DNA from: Motacilla alba alba
Taxonomy: Eukaryota; Chordata; Aves; Passeriformes; Motacillidae
Assembly: GCF_015832195.1 (NCBI RefSeq)
Contig: NC_052018.1
Coordinates: 35,120,115 to 35,184,114 of the forward strand
Direction of reading: 5' to 3'
DNA length: 64,000 nucleotides
The translations under genes and the position numbers were made by a program. The stretch's first letter is position 1. Each line of letters opens with the position of its first letter. The notes beneath the pieces are model-generated. The model was not told where the DNA came from. It worked only from the letters and a program-made list of their open reading frames with translations, and ran no database searches. This document shows, piece after piece, positions 63,962 through 64,000 of this stretch.

Positions 63962-63988
63962 GCACACTCATACACACACACACACACT
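63931..63988. repeat. (CA)n dinucleotide microsatellite
   Basis: About fifteen pure CA units (63931-63960), then an interrupted stretch and about eight further CA units to 63988. An imperfect compound microsatellite at the right edge of the window. Confidence 0.97.
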
Positions 63989-64000
63989 GAGGCTCACGCT

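Noticed and set aside
9301..64000. Exons of the expected upstream neighbour NT5E
   Set aside because: No frame resembles a signal peptide followed by a 5'-nucleotidase metallophosphatase motif. The gene is presumed to lie beyond the window.

Overview
The window looks like bird genomic DNA covering the 5' end and upstream flank of the developmental T-box gene TBX18. Two things support this. First, the minus strand at 1-269 encodes an N-terminus carrying the TBX18/TBX15-type block [12 protein letters not shown], followed by AEKQQQ and a basic PKRRKL motif. Second, the only interspersed repeats I can recognise are CR1 LINE fragments, the dominant retrotransposon of birds and other sauropsids. 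I saw no Alu, L1, B1/B2 or other mammalian repeats. The species cannot be fixed by eye.

Layout. Positions 1-269 are the start of TBX18 exon 1, read leftwards and cut by the window edge, so the T-box DNA-binding domain lies outside. Positions 270-1050 are the leader and promoter, with GC boxes, a CCAAT box, a 14-bp GC tandem repeat and odd homopolymer tracts. From about 2.5 to 9.3 kb, several further CpG-rich islands (about 2490-3135, 4175-5120, 6640-6910, 7560-8240, 8985-9300) alternate with AT-rich unique DNA. This pattern is typical of Polycomb-regulated developmental loci. From 9.3 kb to 64 kb the sequence is a gene desert. I found no convincing coding exon, tRNA, rRNA or known small RNA there.

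The desert holds five CR1 copies or remnants of different decay levels: about 23890-24275 (+), 40050-40745 (+, reverse transcriptase end with a FADD motif but no 3' tail), 46700-46990 (-), 51851-52165 (-) and 57178-57412 (+). It also holds microsatellites and low-complexity tracts, a G-quadruplex-prone hexanucleotide array (14792-14848), an 18-bp double-octamer palindrome (18191-18208), a degenerate 90-bp-period duplication (18763-18904) and two clean inverted repeats (35774-35879 and 58185-58212).

How it works together: in mammals TBX18 is flanked upstream by a long non-coding interval before NT5E, and cis-regulatory elements for the gene are expected in such an interval. The window fits the avian equivalent, but individual enhancers cannot be called without alignments. 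I found no new gene system. The most useful leads are the multi-island promoter domain, the inverted repeats and the palindromic octamer site. Most open frames in the window are short, low-complexity or GC-driven and are not annotated as genes.
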